Shown here in pieces: positions 43,040 through 50,308 of a DNA stretch of 64,000 bases (positions within the stretch are counted from its first letter, which is position 1; each line of letters starts with the position of its first letter). Source of the stretch: Halomarina pelagica (GTDB lineage Archaea; Halobacteriota; Halobacteria; Halobacteriales; Haloarculaceae); assembly GCF_024228315.1 (NCBI RefSeq), contig NZ_CP100454.1, forward strand, positions 3,224,001 through 3,288,000. Reading direction: 5' to 3'. A program made the position numbers and the translations under genes. Below the pieces are notes generated by a model. The model did not search any database. It had not been told where the DNA came from and was given only the letters and a program-made list of their open reading frames with translations.

Positions 43040-43696
43040 ATGCACGTCCTCGTCAACGCCGCGACGAGCGCGGACGGGAAGCTCTCGACTCGACGGCGCG
43101 AGCAGGTTCGCATCAGCGGCGACGACGACTTCGCCCGCGTCGACCGCCTGCGGGCGGAGGCCGACGCCGTGATGGTCGGCGTCGGGACCGTCCTCGCGGA
43201 CGACCCCTCGCTCGTCCGGTTCGACCGCCGGCACCGCGAGCGGATCGGGAAGTCGGGCGTCCCCGCCCGCGTCGTCGCGGACTCGCGGGCGCGCACGCCC
43301 CCCGACGCGGAGATCCTGCGAGGCGACGCGCCGACCTACGTCCTCGCGAGCGAGGCCGCCCCCGCGGACCGCCGCGAGGCGCTCGTCGGGGCGGGGGCGG
43401 AACTCGTCGTCGCCGGGGAGGGGCGCGTGGACCTCGACGCCGCCCTCGACGCGCTCGCGGACGACGGCGTCGCCGACCTCATGGTCGAGGGGGGCGGCGA
43501 ACTGATCTTCTCGCTGGTCGAGGCGGGCCTCGTGGACGAACTGTCGGTGTTCGTCGGCCCCCTCCTGATCGGCGGCCGGGACGCGCCGACGCTCGCCGAC
43601 GGCCAGGGGTTCGTCGAGGACTTCCCACGCCTCGAACTCGACGACGTGGAACTCCTCGACGGCGGCGCGGTGCTCACCTGGACCGTCGTCGGATGA
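43040..43696 (+). CDS. Pyrimidine reductase of riboflavin synthesis (RibD C-terminal type)
   Basis: A 218-residue protein: NAATSADGKLSTRRREQVRI at the start, AVMVGVGTVLADDPSLVR around residue 45, and LMVEGGGELIFSLVEAGLVD near 155. This is the archaeal 2,5-diamino-6-ribosylaminopyrimidinone-5'-phosphate reductase family, which uses NAD(P)H in an early step of riboflavin synthesis. It lacks the deaminase domain of bacterial RibD, as usual in archaea. It is divergent from rpa. Confidence 0.88.
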   Translation: MHVLVNAATSADGKLSTRRREQVRISGDDDFARVDRLRAEADAVMVGVGTVLADDPSLVRFDRRHRERIGKSGVPARVVADSRARTPPDAEILRGDAPTYVLASEAAPADRREALVGAGAELVVAGEGRVDLDAALDALADDGVADLMVEGGGELIFSLVEAGLVDELSVFVGPLLIGGRDAPTLADGQGFVEDFPRLELDDVELLDGGAVLTWTVVG

Positions 43697-43769
43697 CCGC
43701 GTCCCACCGGATCGCCGTCGAGCGACGCCCTCCTCCGAGCGAGACCGGAATCACCAGGTAATACCACTC

Positions 43770-43779
43770 GATTTATACC
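43770..43779 (+). promoter_or_regulatory. TATA box of the Nramp-like transporter gene
   Basis: GATTTATACC lies about 27 bases before the ATG at 43801, an ideal spacing for a leaderless haloarchaeal transcript. Confidence 0.6.
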
Positions 43780-43800
43780 CGCCTCGTCGGAGGGTGACGT

Positions 43801-45144
43801 ATGTTCGACCGACTGACCCGACTCCGCGAGGTCGCACGGTGGATGGGTCCCTCGTGGCTCGCGGGGGCGATCGCGGCCGGCCCGGCGACGATGGCGAGCC
43901 TCCTGACGGCGGGGGCGGCGTTCGGCTACGACCTGCTCTGGGTCGTCGTCCTCTCGGCCGTCCTCGGCACCCTGGCGCAGTACCTCTCCATGCGTCTCGG
44001 CCTGCTGACCGAGCGCGGCATCGTCGCCGCCGTCGAGCGGCACCTCGGCGGCGGCTGGGCGTGGGTGCTCGTGGTCGACGCCGTCCTCGCCGCGGGGCTG
44101 GCGCAGCTCGTCATCATGAAGGGGCTCGCGGACGTGACGGCGGCGCTCACGGGGATCGACGCGCGGGTCGCGGGCGTCGGCTGGGCGCTCGTCCTCGCGG
44201 TCGGTCTCGCCGGCGGCGGGTACCGCGTCGCCGAACTCGGGGCGAAGGTGCTCGTCGCGGGCGTCGTGCTCGCGTTCGTCGCCACGCTGTCGGCGGTCCC
44301 GGTCGACGCGACGGCCGCCCTCGGCGGTCTCGTCCCCGCGGTCCCCGACGGCGGCGCGTTGCTCGTCGCGGGGATCCTCGGCGGGGCGGTCCACGTCACG
44401 CTCGTGACCATGCACACCTACACCGTCCGCGCCCGGGGGTGGACCCGCGAGGACCACGCCGCGGCGACGCTCGACGTGGTGGGGTCGATGGGCGTCGCCT
44501 TCGGCGCGTACAGCCTCGCCATCTTCCTCGTCGCCGCGAGCGTCCTCGGCGGGACCCCCGACGTCACGGCGGTCGCGGCCGGCCGCGCGCTCGCGCCCGT
44601 CGCGGGCGCGTCGGCGGAGTGGCTGTTCCTCCTCGGCCTGCTCGGCGCGGCCGTCTCGACGCTCGGCGGGAACACCGTCGTCCCGCCCTACCTCGTGGCC
44701 GACCGACTCGGCTGGGACACCGACGTGGAGGACCCCCGCTACCGCGCCCTGCTCGCCGGGACGGCGCTCGCCTCCGCCGCCGGCGCGTTCCTCGGCGGCG
44801 CGTTCTTTCCGCTGCTCGTGCTCGTCATCGCCTTCGGTCTCGTCGCGACGCCGTTCGCCCTCGCGGTCGTGCTCTACCTCCTCAACGACCCGGCGGCCGT
44901 CCCCTCGGTGAACGGCCGCCTCGCCAACCTCGCTGGCGGCGCGCTGCTGGCGATCGTCGTCGCGGTGAACGTCGCCCGACTGCGCGAGCGGGTCGCGCTC
45001 TCCGGCGGCGCGGGTGCGCTCGATCTGGCCGTGCTCGCGTTCGCGGTCGTCACCGGCGCGGCGACGCTCCTCGTACTGGGGAAGCTCTGGCGTCGATCGT
45101 ACGCCCCCGGACGGCGTCGCCGGACCGATTCCGATTCGCGCTGA
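43801..45144 (+). CDS. Nramp-related transporter lacking the DPGN motif
   Basis: A 447-residue membrane protein with about eleven helices. The first helix aligns with Nramp (GPSWLAGAIAAGPATMASLL, then TAGAAFGY), but the metal-binding DPGN is replaced by GPAT. The TM6 MPHN site is replaced by TMHT (VTLVTMHTYTVRARG). The overall fold is the Nramp/LeuT type. The lost ligands argue against ordinary Mn/Fe transport; Mg2+ or another substrate is possible, as in Nramp-related magnesium transporters. The gene is monocistronic. Confidence 0.8.
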   Translation: MFDRLTRLREVARWMGPSWLAGAIAAGPATMASLLTAGAAFGYDLLWVVVLSAVLGTLAQYLSMRLGLLTERGIVAAVERHLGGGWAWVLVVDAVLAAGLAQLVIMKGLADVTAALTGIDARVAGVGWALVLAVGLAGGGYRVAELGAKVLVAGVVLAFVATLSAVPVDATAALGGLVPAVPDGGALLVAGILGGAVHVTLVTMHTYTVRARGWTREDHAAATLDVVGSMGVAFGAYSLAIFLVAASVLGGTPDVTAVAAGRALAPVAGASAEWLFLLGLLGAAVSTLGGNTVVPPYLVADRLGWDTDVEDPRYRALLAGTALASAAGAFLGGAFFPLLVLVIAFGLVATPFALAVVLYLLNDPAAVPSVNGRLANLAGGALLAIVVAVNVARLRERVALSGGAGALDLAVLAFAVVTGAATLLVLGKLWRRSYAPGRRRRTDSDSR

Positions 45145-45164
45145 GCGCGCGGGAGAGAAGGGCG

Positions 45165-45455
45165 CTAGTGCTGGTGTCCCGTCGCCTCGCCGAAGGACAT
45201 CCCGAAGCGCTGCTCGAAGAGGTCCATGGTGGTGCCCTCGATGGCCTGTAGTCGCTCGTCGGCCTCGCCCTGGCCGTGCGCGACGGTCGCGTGGATGCGC
45301 TGTGCGCAGGACATGAGCGCGAGGTCGCCGACGACCTCGGCGGCGCTCTGGCCGTCCTCCGCGAGGAGGTCGAGCAGGTGGGAGGGGAGCGTCACTTCGT
45401 CCTCGCCGTCCGGCGATTCGATGGTGATCAGGACCGTGTCGTCGTTCGTCGTCAT
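45165..45455 (-). CDS. Small unrecognised haloarchaeal protein
   Basis: A 96-residue acidic protein from the ATG at 45455: a beta-rich start (TVLITIESPDGEDEVTLPSH), then a helical middle (SAAEVVGDLALMSCAQRIHA) and a C-terminal His pair. It is conserved-looking and resembles uncharacterised haloarchaeal DUF proteins, but no function is known. It is convergent with the Nramp-like gene, 20 bases apart. Confidence 0.65.
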   Translation of the reverse strand: MTTNDDTVLITIESPDGEDEVTLPSHLLDLLAEDGQSAAEVVGDLALMSCAQRIHATVAHGQGEADERLQAIEGTTMDLFEQRFGMSFGEATGHQH

Positions 45456-45530
45456 GGCGCTCGCTTGCGGCCGCGAACGTAAACCTCTGCTGGGTCCGGA
45501 CGCGCCGCTCGTCCGTCCCACTCGCCCGTC

Positions 45531-45570
45531 AGTCTTCGTGCTCGTCGGTCAGTCTTCGTGCTCGTCCGTC
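45531..45570. repeat. Tandem 20-base repeat
   Basis: CAGTCTTCGTGCTCGTCGGT is followed directly by a second copy differing at one base, then by a more distant third fragment. On the minus strand each unit reads DEHED-stop. It lies between two minus-strand genes and may be a slipped 3' end. Confidence 0.5.
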
Positions 45571-45583
45571 GGTCCTCGTTCTG

Positions 45584-45703
45584 CTACGGTTCGTCGCGAC
45601 AGTCCGGACACTCGCCGTCTTCGACGTACACCTCCAGGACCGTCTGGCCGCAGCTCGGGCACTCCACGAGGACGTCGTCGGGTGTTCGCTTGGGCTTCGA
45701 CAT
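45584..45703 (-). CDS. Small zinc-ribbon protein (CPxCG type)
   Basis: A 39-residue protein: VECPSCGQTVLEVYVEDGEC and then PDC give two CxxC knuckles that bind one zinc. It is too short for automatic gene calls but has clean halophilic codon use and an ATG at 45703. Small CPxCG proteins are a recognised large group in haloarchaea with regulatory roles. Confidence 0.75.
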   Translation of the reverse strand: MSKPKRTPDDVLVECPSCGQTVLEVYVEDGECPDCRDEP

Positions 45704-46003
45704 GGTTCTCTCGCGCAGCGGGCGGGACGTCGGGTCGCGGTGGGTGAGGCCGACTCCTCGCCCGATCCGCCGCGAACGAGCGTCTCGTCCCCGTTCCCCG
45801 GCGTTCGGTCCCGACCGACCCGCACCTCCTCGATGCGAACGGAGGGAGTACGCCGGTATAAGGCTGCTTGCCGAACGGCCGTCGGAGATGGAGAGCGGCG
45901 AGCAGTGAACGGCGATCGGCGAGCGACGTTCGACGTTCGGCCTTCCGGGACGGGGGACGGGAGACGGGAGACGGGGGTCGTCCCCGGAGGAGGGCGTCCG
46001 TTC
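45704..46003. other. Gene-free stretch left of the epimerase insert
   Basis: About 300 bases without a supported gene. It has short tandem runs of GACGGGAGACGGGAGACGGG (45955-45975) and GACGTTCGACGTTCGG, typical slippage-prone spacer DNA. It ends at the direct repeat of the trxB 3' end. Confidence 0.5.
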
Positions 46004-46033
46004 AGTCGTCCGATTCGGCCGCCGCGGGTTTGA
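46004..46033. repeat. Left copy of a 30-base direct repeat of the trxB 3' end
   Basis: 29 of 30 bases match 47490-47519, which are the last codons of trxB. On the minus strand the left copy reads KPAAAESDD followed by TGA, keeping both reading frame and stop although no gene precedes it. This is the expected scar of integration into the 3' end of trxB. Confidence 0.8.
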
Positions 46034-46100
46034 TTCGTTAGTGGTGGCGTACCGAAGATTCGACCAAAAGAGTCTTGCCATCGGGAAAGGAGCATCATTC

Positions 46101-47477
46101 ATGACGGGAGACATTTCTGTGTACGGCGATCGTTTAGCTCGGCAGATGGAGGCGGGCGAGTTCGTCCTCGCCGTCGTCACGGCGACGAAGCCGGACTTCT
46201 ATAAGCAGGCTCCACTTGTCGCTGCCGCACGCGATCACGGTGTCCCGTGCTTCGTCCTCCACACGGGACAGCACTACGACGACGTCCTCGGCCACGGGTT
46301 AGTTGAGTACGACCTCGAAGATCGTATCGCCGTCGATCTCGGCGTACGAGGCGGTCTTTCGCAAAAGACAGCCGAACTGATGACGAAAATCGAGCGCTTC
46401 GCCGACTGTCTCAACGCCGACTATCCGGACACAGAGGTCCTCCCTATCGTTCACGGAGACACCCTCGCGGCGGGTATAGTCCCCCAGGCGTGGCTGTTCG
46501 CGACGAACCGACTCGTCGCGCACAACGAGGCCGGACTCAGGAGTATGGCCCCTGATTTCGGAAACTATCGCGACCCCGCTGCCTTCATCCGCAGCCAGTG
46601 GGAAGGTGAATGGTCGCTCAACCGTACTGAACCGTTTCCCGAACAGTACGACACCTTTGTCGGATCAGCGGGGGCATTGTATCACTTCGCCCCGACGGAC
46701 CTCAACCGAGAGCATCTCGCCCGTGAGGGATATCCGGTCGCGGTTCACGGCGACGAACGTATCCCAGTAGTCGGTAACTCCGTCGTCGACGCGATCGAGA
46801 TGAAGAGCGGTGTAGATTCGAACGAATCGGTCTTCGACGTGTATCCCGACCTGGAGCGCCGCGACGATTGGATCCGCGTCGATATACACCGTCGCGCGAA
46901 CCTCCTCCCGGATCGCTTTCGGGCCATCGTCGACTGCGTGATCCGATTGGTCGAATCGGGATACGGCGTCAACTTCGTCGAACTCAACGCAACCCGGACG
47001 GCGCTCGAGAGCTACGGTCTCCGGGACCGGCTCCTCCGGCTCGCAGACGAACGGGAGAACCTTCTCTTCACTGAACTATGGAAGAAGCACGCTCACGTAT
47101 ACGAGTTTTTCCGATCGGGCCGATGTTTCGCTGCACTGACTGACTCTGGGAGCATGCAGGAGGAGTTGAACCATATCCCCGAGACGTATTGCCTCACCGC
47201 ACGGTACAATACGGATCGACCGGAGACGGTATTCGAGGCTAACACGAATCTCCTCGTCCCGCCGACAGACGGCGAGGCGATGTTCGAACTGATCGAGCAC
47301 GTCTTTGAATCGGACGACGTGCGCCACCGACTTCGAGAGGGGCCGACGCTCTACGGCGAGAACGTCGCCGATCAGATCGTCTCGTTTCTCGATGAACGCT
47401 GGGAGTCGCGTCCATTCGAGTGGGCGCACGAACGCCTCGGTTTCCGTGGTAGCGAACAGGATTTCGAGTACCTCTGA
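46101..47477 (+). CDS. UDP-N-acetylglucosamine 2-epimerase family protein
   Basis: A 458-residue protein from the ATG at 46101, preceded by a Shine-Dalgarno-like GGAAAGGAG 12 bases upstream. LAVVTATKPDFYKQAPLVAA, FVLHTGQHYDDVL, VLPIVHGDTLAAGI and TDSGSMQEELNHIPE follow the WecB/epimerase order, with the conserved Arg and Glu residues of the UDP site. It is longer than typical WecB (about 380) through an insert near residues 170-215. It probably supplies ManNAc-type sugars or splits UDP-GlcNAc for surface glycans. No glycan cluster accompanies it. Confidence 0.85.
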   Translation: MTGDISVYGDRLARQMEAGEFVLAVVTATKPDFYKQAPLVAAARDHGVPCFVLHTGQHYDDVLGHGLVEYDLEDRIAVDLGVRGGLSQKTAELMTKIERFADCLNADYPDTEVLPIVHGDTLAAGIVPQAWLFATNRLVAHNEAGLRSMAPDFGNYRDPAAFIRSQWEGEWSLNRTEPFPEQYDTFVGSAGALYHFAPTDLNREHLAREGYPVAVHGDERIPVVGNSVVDAIEMKSGVDSNESVFDVYPDLERRDDWIRVDIHRRANLLPDRFRAIVDCVIRLVESGYGVNFVELNATRTALESYGLRDRLLRLADERENLLFTELWKKHAHVYEFFRSGRCFAALTDSGSMQEELNHIPETYCLTARYNTDRPETVFEANTNLLVPPTDGEAMFELIEHVFESDDVRHRLREGPTLYGENVADQIVSFLDERWESRPFEWAHERLGFRGSEQDFEYL

Positions 47478-47487
47478 CCGTGTATTC

Positions 47488-48537
47488 CTAGTCGTCCGAT
47501 TCGGCCGCCGCGGGTTCGACTGCGCGCTCGGCCCGGTCGAGTTCGTCGAGGTAGTCGTCGGCGTCGAGCGCCGCCATCACGCCCATGCCGCCGGCCGTCG
47601 CCGCCTGCTGGTAGTGGTGGTCCACCACGTCGCCCGCGCCGAAGAGCCCGGGGACGGCGGTGGCCGTCTGGTCGCCGCCGCGGCCGCCCTTCGTGAACAG
47701 GTAGCCCTCCTCGTCGAGTTCGACGCCGGTGTCGGCCAGGTAGTCGGTGTTGGGCGTGTGGCCGATGGCGAGGAACACGGCACCCACGTCGAGGTCGAAC
47801 TGCTCCGTGTCGGGGTCCTCGAGCCTCTCCGACGGGTGGCCCTCGGGGTTCCGGACGAGGGTGACGTGCGAGACGCCCTCCTCCTGGCTCCCGTGGATCT
47901 CCCGCACCTCGGTGTCGAGCAGGAGTTCGATATTCCCCTCCTCGACCTGCTCCATCGTGCGGTCGACCCAGTAGTCCTCCGCGCGGAACTCCTCGCGGCG
48001 GTGGGCGACGTACACCGTGTCGGCGAACTTCGTGAGGAAGTTGGCCTCCTCCATGGCGGCGTCGCCCCCGCCGACGACGAGCATGTCCTCGCCGCGGAAG
48101 AACGCCCCGTCGCAGGTCGCGCACGTGGAGACGCCGTAGCCCATCAGCAGATCCTCGCCGGGGACGCCGAGCGTGCGCGCGCTCGCACCCGAGGCGGCGA
48201 TGACGGCGTCCGCGGTGTAGACGTCGCCGTTCGTGAGTTCGACCCGGAAGGGACCGCCCTCCTCCTCGCGCTCGACGCGCTCGACGACGCCGTGCTCGAT
48301 CTCCGCGCCGAAGCGCTCGGCCTGCTGGCGCATGTTCTGGACGAGTTCCGGGCCGCTGATCCCCTCGGGGAAGCCGGGGTAGTTGGCCACGTCCGTCGTG
48401 AGCGTCAGCTGGCCGCCGGGCTCGCGCCCTTCGAGGACGAGCGGATCGTTGTTCGCCCGCGCCGCGTAGATGGCGGCGCTGAGGCCCGCGATGCCCGATC
48501 CGGCGATGACGAGCCGTCGATGGGGGGCGTCTGTCAT
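47488..48537 (-). CDS. trxB: Thioredoxin reductase (FAD-dependent)
   Basis: A 349-residue TrxB from the ATG at 48537. FAD-binding GSGIAGLSAAIYAAR starts at residue 12, the redox pair is in STCATCDGAFF near 137-147, NADPH-binding GGGDAAMEEANF follows, and GLFGAGDVVDHHYQQAATA completes the FAD site. It reduces thioredoxin-like proteins using NAD(P)H or another donor. The last nine codons and stop (EPAAAESDD-TAG) are duplicated at 46004, marking this gene end as an integration site. The gene itself is intact. Confidence 0.93.
   Translation of the reverse strand: MTDAPHRRLVIAGSGIAGLSAAIYAARANNDPLVLEGREPGGQLTLTTDVANYPGFPEGISGPELVQNMRQQAERFGAEIEHGVVERVEREEEGGPFRVELTNGDVYTADAVIAASGASARTLGVPGEDLLMGYGVSTCATCDGAFFRGEDMLVVGGGDAAMEEANFLTKFADTVYVAHRREEFRAEDYWVDRTMEQVEEGNIELLLDTEVREIHGSQEEGVSHVTLVRNPEGHPSERLEDPDTEQFDLDVGAVFLAIGHTPNTDYLADTGVELDEEGYLFTKGGRGGDQTATAVPGLFGAGDVVDHHYQQAATAGGMGVMAALDADDYLDELDRAERAVEPAAAESDD
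47490..47519. repeat. Right copy of the trxB 3'-end direct repeat
   Basis: These are the native last codons of trxB. They match 46004-46033 except for one base (C for T at position 28 of the repeat). The match ends sharply on both sides. Confidence 0.8.
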
Positions 48538-48723
48538 GGCTACAACTACACGGCGAGCGGGCTTTGTAGCTTGCGCACGAGTACGGCGGGCGCACACTCG
48601 CGCCGGCCGACGGATAGGTGAGCGGCTCACAGGTGAGCCACTCACGGGCGAGCGGCTCGGTTCGCGAACGGGCGCGCGTGAGCGAGCGGAACCTTGACGC
48701 CGCCGGCCGCGTCAGGTGGGGCC

Positions 48724-49824
48724 GTGACCCCAGAAGACCTCGGCGCGTCGATCCCCGCGCTCGACGACGGCGTCTACCTGAACACCGGGGCGTCCGGCCC
48801 CTGTCCCGAACCGGTCATCGAGGCGACGACCGACTACGTCCGGTACCACGAGGCCGACGCGCCGACCGGCGAGGGGGCGTATCCGGCCGCCTTCGACACC
48901 TTCGAGGAGACGCGCGAGCGCGTCGCCGACTTCCTCGGCGCGCGCCCCGCCGAGATCGCCCTCACGTCGAGCACCGCGGACGGCATCAGTCGGATCGCCG
49001 CGAGCGTCGACTGGCGGCCCGGCGACGTCGTCGTCCGCACCGACCTCGAACACTCCGCCGGCGTCCTCCCGTGGTGGAACCTCGAACGCCGCGGCGTGGA
49101 GACGCGCGTGCTCGAGACCGAGGGCGGGCGCGTCGATCGCGACGCCTACGCGGCGGCCGTCCAGGACGCCCGCCTCGTCTGCTTCAACTCCATCACGTGG
49201 AACTACGGGACGCGACTGCCCGTCGCCGACCTCGTGGACGTCGCTCACGACGCCGGCGCGCTGGTGCTCGTCGACGCCGTGCAGTCGCCCGGACAGACCC
49301 GCGTGAACGTGCGCGAGTGGGACGCCGACTTCGCGGCCGGGGCGGGACACAAGTGGCTGCTCGGGCCGTGGGGCGCGGGCTTCCTCCACGTCCGCGAGGA
49401 GGCGATCGACGACCTCCGGCCCGCGATGGTCGGGTACCGGAGCGTCGAGGAACCCGACGCCGACGAGCCGACGCTCAAGCCCGGCGCGGCGCGCCTGGAG
49501 GTCGGGACAACCAACCCCGCGCCCTACGTCGGCCTGCGGGCGGCGATGGACCTGATCGAGTCGGTCGGGCTCGACGCGATCGAGTCGCACGTCGCGGGGC
49601 TCGCGGAGCGGCTGGCCGACGGCCTCGGCGACCGGTACCTCGGCCCGGCAGACCCCGAGTCCGGGCTGGTTGCGTTCGAGGTCGACGACCCGGAGGCGAC
49701 CGTCGAGCGCCTCGCGGCCGAGGGGATCGTCGTCCGGTCGCTCCCCCACCCCGACGCGGTCCGGGCGTCGCTGCACGTCTTCAACACCGAGTCCGACGTG
49801 GAGGCGCTGCTCGACGCCCTGTGA
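48724..49824 (+). CDS. Class V aminotransferase / cysteine desulfurase-like protein
   Basis: A 366-residue PLP enzyme from the GTG at 48724 (VTPEDLGASIPALDDGVYLN). SSTADGISRIAASVDW, the Asp-x-x-Gln of VLVDAVQSPGQTRV and the PLP lysine in AAGAGHKWLLGPWG are visible. This branch also includes kynureninase-like and isopenicillin-epimerase-like proteins, and no catalytic Cys loop of SufS type is evident near the end. A sulfur-transfer role is therefore possible but not certain. Confidence 0.85.
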   Translation: MTPEDLGASIPALDDGVYLNTGASGPCPEPVIEATTDYVRYHEADAPTGEGAYPAAFDTFEETRERVADFLGARPAEIALTSSTADGISRIAASVDWRPGDVVVRTDLEHSAGVLPWWNLERRGVETRVLETEGGRVDRDAYAAAVQDARLVCFNSITWNYGTRLPVADLVDVAHDAGALVLVDAVQSPGQTRVNVREWDADFAAGAGHKWLLGPWGAGFLHVREEAIDDLRPAMVGYRSVEEPDADEPTLKPGAARLEVGTTNPAPYVGLRAAMDLIESVGLDAIESHVAGLAERLADGLGDRYLGPADPESGLVAFEVDDPEATVERLAAEGIVVRSLPHPDAVRASLHVFNTESDVEALLDAL

Positions 49825-49882
49825 GGTGACGAAGTCACCGAGTTCCGCTACCGATTTCCGTCCCCGCGCCGCCCCTCGGGAC

Positions 49883-50167
49883 ATGGCCGCCGACCTGGAG
49901 GAGAAGACGGACCGCTACGAGCGACTGCTGGCCGAGGCGCTCGACGCCGCGACCGTGGCCGTCCCCGAGGGATCGCCGCTGGCCGACGCCGCCGCGGAGT
50001 ACCGCGAGATGGCGCGGTCCTACCTCGACGACGGCCGGCACTTCCGCGAGCGCGGCGACCTCGTGAACGCCCTCGCGTCCTTCTCGTACGGCCACGGGTG
50101 GCTGGACGCCGGCGCGCGGATCGGGCTGTTCGACGTGCCCGACGAGGGACACCTGTTCACCGTCTGA
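49883..50167 (+). CDS. DUF357 family protein
   Basis: A 94-residue helical protein: KTDRYERLLAEALDAATVAV, then AAAEYREMARSYLDDGRHF and NALASFSYGHGWLDAGARIG, the closing motif of archaeal DUF357. It is conserved across archaea and of unknown function. The ATG at 49883 is 58 bases after the aminotransferase, so the two may be cotranscribed. Confidence 0.85.
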   Translation: MAADLEEKTDRYERLLAEALDAATVAVPEGSPLADAAAEYREMARSYLDDGRHFRERGDLVNALASFSYGHGWLDAGARIGLFDVPDEGHLFTV

Positions 50168-50194
50168 CGTACCGTTCGGAGCCCCGCCCGCTGT

Positions 50195-50308
50195 TCACGC
50201 CCACCCCCACTCGCGCGCCAGTTCGTACACCTCGTAGGCGAAGACGACGAGGACGAGCGCGATCGACCCCCACGCGAGCGCGGCGAACGCGAGCGGCGAG
50301 AGGATCAT
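50195..50308 (-). CDS. 37-residue membrane microprotein coupled to the SSS transporter
   Basis: A very short gene read from the ATG at 50308, whose first bases overlap the transporter's stop (ATGA at 50305-50308, minus strand). It encodes one membrane helix (LAFAALAWGSIALVLVVFAY) and a charged end EVYELAREWGWA. The overlap means translational coupling and a 1:1 partner, like the small subunits accompanying other sodium:solute symporters. It is too short for ordinary gene calling. Confidence 0.75.
   Translation of the reverse strand: MILSPLAFAALAWGSIALVLVVFAYEVYELAREWGWA

Larger units (their letters stand above)
46004..47519. mobile_element. Single-gene insert at the 3' end of trxB
   Basis: A 1.5 kb segment bounded by the direct repeats 46004-46033 and 47490-47519. 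It contains only the epimerase gene with its own short promoter region. Its third-codon-position G+C is lower than that of both flanks. There is no recombinase and no obvious terminal inverted repeat. The layout parallels the aroQ-bounded segments. Confidence 0.65.
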
